DNA of 60,000 nucleotides, taken from Cryptomeria japonica. Taxonomy: Eukaryota; Streptophyta; Pinopsida; Cupressales; Cupressaceae. Position 1 is the stretch's first letter; each line of letters begins with the position of its first letter. A program made the translations under genes and the position numbers. The stretch is taken from the NCBI RefSeq assembly GCF_030272615.1, contig NC_081406.1, positions 482,703,900 to 482,763,899 on the forward strand, given 5' to 3'. Under the pieces are notes generated by a model. The model saw only the letters and a program-made list of their open reading frames with translations, was not told the DNA's origin and made no database searches. This document shows positions 56,276-60,000 of the stretch, in pieces.

Positions 56276-57028
56276 TGTTAGGATTCCCAAAGATACTAAG
56301 AGGGGCGGGTGAATCAGTATCTAACCGGTTAATGGATTTTCTTAACTTATTAAATGAATTGTATCTCAAAACAGTATATTAGTAAACAAGAATTAATTTA
56401 GTAAATAAGAGCAATAACCACAACATAGAAAGCACACCATAACACAATATTTTTAATGAGGAAACATGGTGTGGGAAAAACCTCAGTGGCATTTGTGACC
56501 CACAATATTTGCTCACTGGCCAATAAGTGAATATTATTGATACAATAGGGGCCTGCACATGCAGGAAGGCCAACTGCCTAAAGCTCACTACTTAAATACA
56601 AAAAGAGAAGTCTCACTAACTTACAAAAGTGGATTAAGTAAGTCCAATATCATGTACTGCTTCGGATCAGCATCTGCTATGCCAGGTTGAGTATCAGTTT
56701 AAGCTCTTGCTGTAATCATAAACCTTATTCCACAATCAGCCTTAATATTGGCACATATTATCCATCTCGCATATTTTATTCTTACAAATGTTCTTACAAG
56801 ATCTCATACTTATATGAGTCCTAATACAATTTGCCTTGTTAGCTTACAAAAGATTTTACAATTAAATACAAAATACAATAAACAAAATATTTTCGCCCAA
56901 GGTGGTGATGAACATCTTTGTCATTGCCGCTACTGGTGTCTATCGGTGTCATAGGATTGTAAGGTTTCCATCAATGACAATACCTTCAATCACCTACAAT
57001 TTCTCATTGGAGTGTGCATTTGCCAACA
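56276..57028 (-). repeat. E4 5' LTR (uninterrupted)
   Basis: 753 bp, TGTTAGGATTCCC to GCCAACA, with TCTCC following. It gives the unbroken sequence across the E1 insertion point. Confidence 0.93.
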
Positions 57029-57069
57029 TCTCCTTCACATATGATATTTCATTCCATGACCACGACATA
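57029..57069 (-). repeat. LTR-A, right part
   Basis: Continues LTR-A after E4, starting with the duplicated TCTCC and matching 57553-57590. It stops abruptly at 57069 where another LTR of the same family begins with TGTTAGGATAACC. Confidence 0.8.
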
Positions 57070-58279
57070 TGTTAGGATAACCTATGAACAACTAACAAGG
57101 GGGGGTGATTCAGTTGTTAACATATTATATTAATCAAACCACTTTATAACCTTTAACTAGAGCACATAAACATTGAATACCATAATAGTAGAAATAGATA
57201 TTGGTAAGCAATAAAACTTAAGAATGAAACATAGAACTAACACAATGCAACCATACCACATAACACCATGATTTGTACATGGAAAACCTGGTAAAGGGAA
57301 AAACCACGATGGGAAGACTACCCACAATCAGATAATACTTCTGCAAAAAGTATGTGATACGATAAGGGGCATGCACATGCAGGAAGGTACACTTCCTAGA
57401 GTGTGCACCTCAATATAATTGGACAACAATCCAAAAGAATGAACTGCTAGAGATAGCATCTACCATGCTTGATTACAGTCTCGGTTAAGCTCAATACCGA
57501 AGGCCTTTGACCTCTTACATAAACCCAATTTGATCACCTATGATCGACCAAATCTCCTTCGCATATGATATTTCATTCCACGACCATGAACTTTACTTCC
57601 ATTCCCATGATTTGCAATGAGATCTTACATTAATTTATACAAACCCTAAGGCCTAAACCAACTAGGTTAGCCACCTAAAAGATATTACAATAAGATCATT
57701 ACATATATCTACATTACAATGATATGTCATGTCATCTTTAGACCAAAACAACATTAACCAATCCATAAATAATCCTGGTAACGTGTAGAGAACACGTATC
57801 ATGATACCAGTCCATAACCTAGATAGGTACTGAACCTAATTTGGGTCCACAATGCCAAAGTGATGTCTCCAATTAATCAAGGCACGAACAAAGATCACCT
57901 TCTGCATCCTGAATTCCATCTAGAAGCTGCACCAACACCACTTGTGCATCCTGTCAAAAATTTTCAGTAAAAGCTCTGGTGGTAAAACCTTAAACCCTTA
58001 CTGGTATAGGTTTACTAGATTGTATGATACCATCTGATCACCAAGTTAAAACCAACTGACCAAAACATATTCCAGAAACATGCAACAAATCAAACCAAAC
58101 ATATTCCATTGATCTGAACATGTTGGTAGTATCCAATTGATAGTCCCTTCTATCGGTAACACAAGTTCTTCTACCAGTAACCAAAACTTGTTTGTCGGTA
58201 ACCAACCATAACAACTAGTGTTGACATCAATGACAAAACATCAATGCAACACATAATCAATTCCTTCATATTTCTAACA
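57070..58279 (-). repeat. LTR-B, 3' LTR of a minus-strand copia element
   Basis: 1,210 bp from TGTTAGGATAACC to TTTCTAACA, same family as LTR-A and as the fragment at 1-862. Its end is followed (reading plus) by the complement of a polypurine tract, 'atctctacctttggcattgatggc', and then by the end of copia pol on the minus strand. It is therefore the 3' LTR of an element whose body lay to the right. Confidence 0.88.
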
Positions 58280-58576
58280 ATCTCTACCTTTGGCATTGAT
58301 GGCAACACTAGATGTGAAAATGAAAATATCTAAGTGCCAATAAGTTCCAAAAATTTCTCATAGAAGATATAACAATGAGAAAATGAAAAATCCCAGCAAC
58401 TCCCCTTGAGGAGTGCAGTCCAATCTAAAACTAATCTAAAACTCTCCCATAAACATTATTTTTCACATATAACTCTCCCCCTTTGACATCAATGCCCAAG
58501 ATGTGACATAGATATCAAAATTCCATAAATCTGAAAGCTGACTACTCCCCCTGACTAGTAGCACCACTACATCAAT
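58280..58576 (-). other. 3' non-coding region of the LTR-B copia, with repeated polypurine tracts
   Basis: On the minus strand AAAGGTAGAGAT (complement of 58280-58291) abuts LTR-B. A second tract, AAAGGGGGAGAG in a 'ggcattgatgtc' context, lies around 58474-58485, and GGGGGAGTAG lies near 58545. No ORF. Confidence 0.75.
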
Positions 58577-58815
58577 CTAGAGCAAAGGATAAAGATGATG
58601 ATGCATATCGGACTGATGGTCTGCTCCATCAATTAAGTTTCTATCAAAAGGGGTAGATACCCCTAACCTATCTCTCAAATACTCAAATGATTCATTAGAC
58701 ATCAGTTTAGTGAATATATCCGCAATCTGTTCTTTAGTGTTCACATAAACCAATTTGAATTCCTTTTCTTCCATCTTGTCCTTCAGAAAGTTATATTTTA
58801 TTGATATGTGTGTGA
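58577..58815 (-). pseudogene. Copia RNase H C-terminal fragment
   Basis: The minus-strand frame reads THISIKYNFLKDKMEEKEF, LVYVNTKEQIADIFTKLM and SFEYLRDRLGVSTP. This is the conserved end of copia RNase H, matching the corresponding E5 region near 25140-25300. Upstream (beyond about 58815) the similarity stops, so the element is truncated. The remainder of pol is absent. Confidence 0.85.
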
Positions 58816-58932
58816 TGCTAAAAATGTTTTCTAGTATAAGAGGCATACACATATAATGAGACAATAAAAACATAATTGAAAAGCTTAATTGAAAACTAGA
58901 TTAGAAATGCAAACCACAAGCCTTCCTTGAAA
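58816..58932. other. Unassigned junction sequence
   Basis: Between the copia remnant and the next LTR. I see no gene or repeat relation. Confidence 0.4.
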
Positions 58933-59874
58933 TGTCCCATTTTCCTCTACTCTTGAGGACCTTGAAGGTGTTGGATTGATGGGCTCTCAGTGGAGCAATG
59001 ACCTCCAAAGTGACAACTCAAGAGTTGAGTAGCTATTTGATAATGATTTACTATGGAGATGATATGAAATGCATGATTTAAGAAACTAGATTAACATGCT
59101 ATGATTAATCCAAAATCTAATTACTAGATAACTGAAATGCAAATTTCCTATAGTAATGATGCCTAAATTGATATGAGATGGGATCTTTATTGCTCCAAAA
59201 TGGGGGATATTTATAGAAGTTCCAAGGCCAAAGCTGAGGTGGCAGGAATTGATGGTCCAGATCTGATCTAAAGATATCAAGGGCCAAGATTGAGGAAGTT
59301 GGAGAAGAGGATGGAGGAAGAGACACTTGTCATCTCTGTGGTGACAAGTGTCAAGGAGCCTTGCTCATGAGAGGGCAAGTGTCCAAGGGAGGAGACATGT
59401 GGAAAAAGTATCATGTGTCTCAAGGAGAGAATAGCCACACCATGGGAGGTTAGGATAAGGAGGTTAGAATGTGCAAGATTGGATAGGGTTAGTTAGACCC
59501 AAGATTAGATTGAATCGGTTAAGTTAGGGGATGGTTAGGTTAGGTGGTTAAAGTTAGGAGCCATGTGCTCATTTGAATTTAGAAAATTCAAATAATTGGA
59601 AAATGGTAATTAATCTCAACAAACTTGAGTTTGTTAATCTTAATTAGGGATTAGAAGAATTGATTAATATGGGGAGACATTAATTAATTTAGAATTAATT
59701 AATCAAAGGGGGATATGAGATGAATTATATAAATAGATCATTTAGATTTATTTACTAGTAGATGAATAGAGAAATTAATTAAATTGCTTGTGAATTCAAT
59801 TAATTGGGAAGGGGAATTAATCAAATAACTGCGTATTTAATTAACTATCTTCAAACCAGTTTTAGGTGTATATA
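58933..59874 (-). repeat. 3' LTR of an E1-family gypsy element, minus strand
   Basis: Reverse complement of the E1 LTR type. It ends (plus reading) 'ccagttttaggtgtatata', the complement of TGTATACACCTAAAA with one TG-to-TA change. It shares the TTAATTAA-rich segment, the paired 'gacacttgtca...tgacaagtgtc' words near 59320-59350 and 'ttgctccaaaatg' near 59190. The left boundary at TGTCCC (58933) is inferred from size (942 bp against 1,002) and the TG end. Confidence 0.8.
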
Positions 59875-60000
59875 TTTTGCCCCTCTTTGAAGCAATGTGT
59901 GACGATGCGTTGATTCAAAGAAAACTTGATTGATGATGTTGTTGATATTGATTTTGATAGGATGTAGATTCGATCTTGATTCAATGCGGATTTGGTTTCA
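59875..60000 (-). mobile_element. Start of internal region of an E1-family element leaving the window
   Basis: TTTTGCCCCTCTTTGAAG (complement of the polypurine tract) is followed by sequence matching the reverse complement of 43430-43490 ('gcgttgattcaaagaa'). The rest of this element lies beyond 60000. Confidence 0.82.

Larger units (their letters stand above)
2359..57028 (-). mobile_element. E4: non-autonomous copia-like LTR element, interrupted by E1
   Basis: Terminal direct repeats are 2359-3097 plus 51033-51078 (left) and 56276-57028 (right), both starting TGTTAGGATTCCC and ending GCCAACA. A perfect 5-bp target duplication, TCTCC, flanks them at 2354-2358 and 57029-57033. On the minus strand, the initiator-Met-type primer site (56261-56273) follows the right LTR, and a polypurine tract (reverse complement at 51079-51090) precedes the left one. 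The element is therefore minus-oriented. The internal 5.2 kb (51079-56275) encodes a coiled-coil/zinc-knuckle protein and a long unknown ORF, but no protease, integrase or reverse transcriptase that I can find. It would have depended on an autonomous copia element. Its 3' LTR was later entered by E1. Confidence 0.9.

Overview
This window is nuclear DNA from a land plant with a large, transposon-rich genome. The Ty3/gypsy elements belong to the plant-specific Tat/Ogre branch, recognised by an extra RNase H and their primer sites. The Ty1/copia elements use a plant-type initiator-Met tRNA primer site. A conifer or other gymnosperm would fit the old, degraded, deeply nested LTR landscape, but that is inference. 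I found no convincing host gene, tRNA, rRNA or CRISPR array. Nearly everything is LTR retrotransposon, and most of the 60 kb is one Russian-doll nest.

The nest, from outside to inside. (0) A copia-type LTR (LTR-A, minus, 1827-2358 and 57029-57069) was entered by (1) element E4, a minus-strand copia-like element without pol (2359-57028, target duplication TCTCC). Its left LTR was entered by (2) element E1, a plus-strand Tat-type gypsy (3098-51032, CCTTC). E1 was entered three times: by (3a) a solo copia LTR in the integrase gene (11971-13443, minus, GTAAAG); (3b) element E2, a Tat/Ogre-like gypsy with LTRs of about 6.5 kb (14006-42029, GTTTG); and (3c) a solo LTR of the E2 family (43659-50171, minus, GGTTC) in E1's right LTR. 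E2's left LTR was entered by (4) a full-length copia element E5 (19610-27333, AAAAG/GAAAG). For most of these junctions an uninterrupted sister copy elsewhere in the window shows the empty site. Outside the nest lie a copia LTR fragment and a broken acidic ORF on the left (1-1826). On the right are a further copia LTR with a pol remnant (57070-58815) and the LTR of an E1-family element leaving the window (58933-60000).

The most unusual item is the E2 family. Each LTR is about 6.5 kb and itself contains a long sense ORF of about 1,200 codons (15990-27347 split by E5; 37500-41112; 44595-48236 minus). It follows about 2 kb of degenerate repeats built around GCGAAAT(A/G)GCGAAA. The solo copy keeps one frame over 1,214 codons with only five in-frame stops, and its differences from the other copies are biased to synonymous sites. 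The gene was therefore probably functional in the ancestors of both subfamilies. The protein is not recognised: an N-terminal region of about 470 residues, a basic/proline-serine linker and a long coiled-coil-like C-terminus. E2's internal region encodes gag, then protease, RNase H, reverse transcriptase, degenerate RNase H and integrase in one broken frame, with the extra RNase H upstream of RT.

E4 is a second oddity. It has copia-type LTRs, primer site and polypurine tract but no pol. It encodes a coiled-coil protein with four CCHC knuckles and a second ORF of about 1,160 codons whose general layout resembles the E2 LTR ORF. All coding regions in the window carry stops or frameshifts. Many stops match CAG to TAG or CAA to TAA changes, as expected from decay of methylated DNA.
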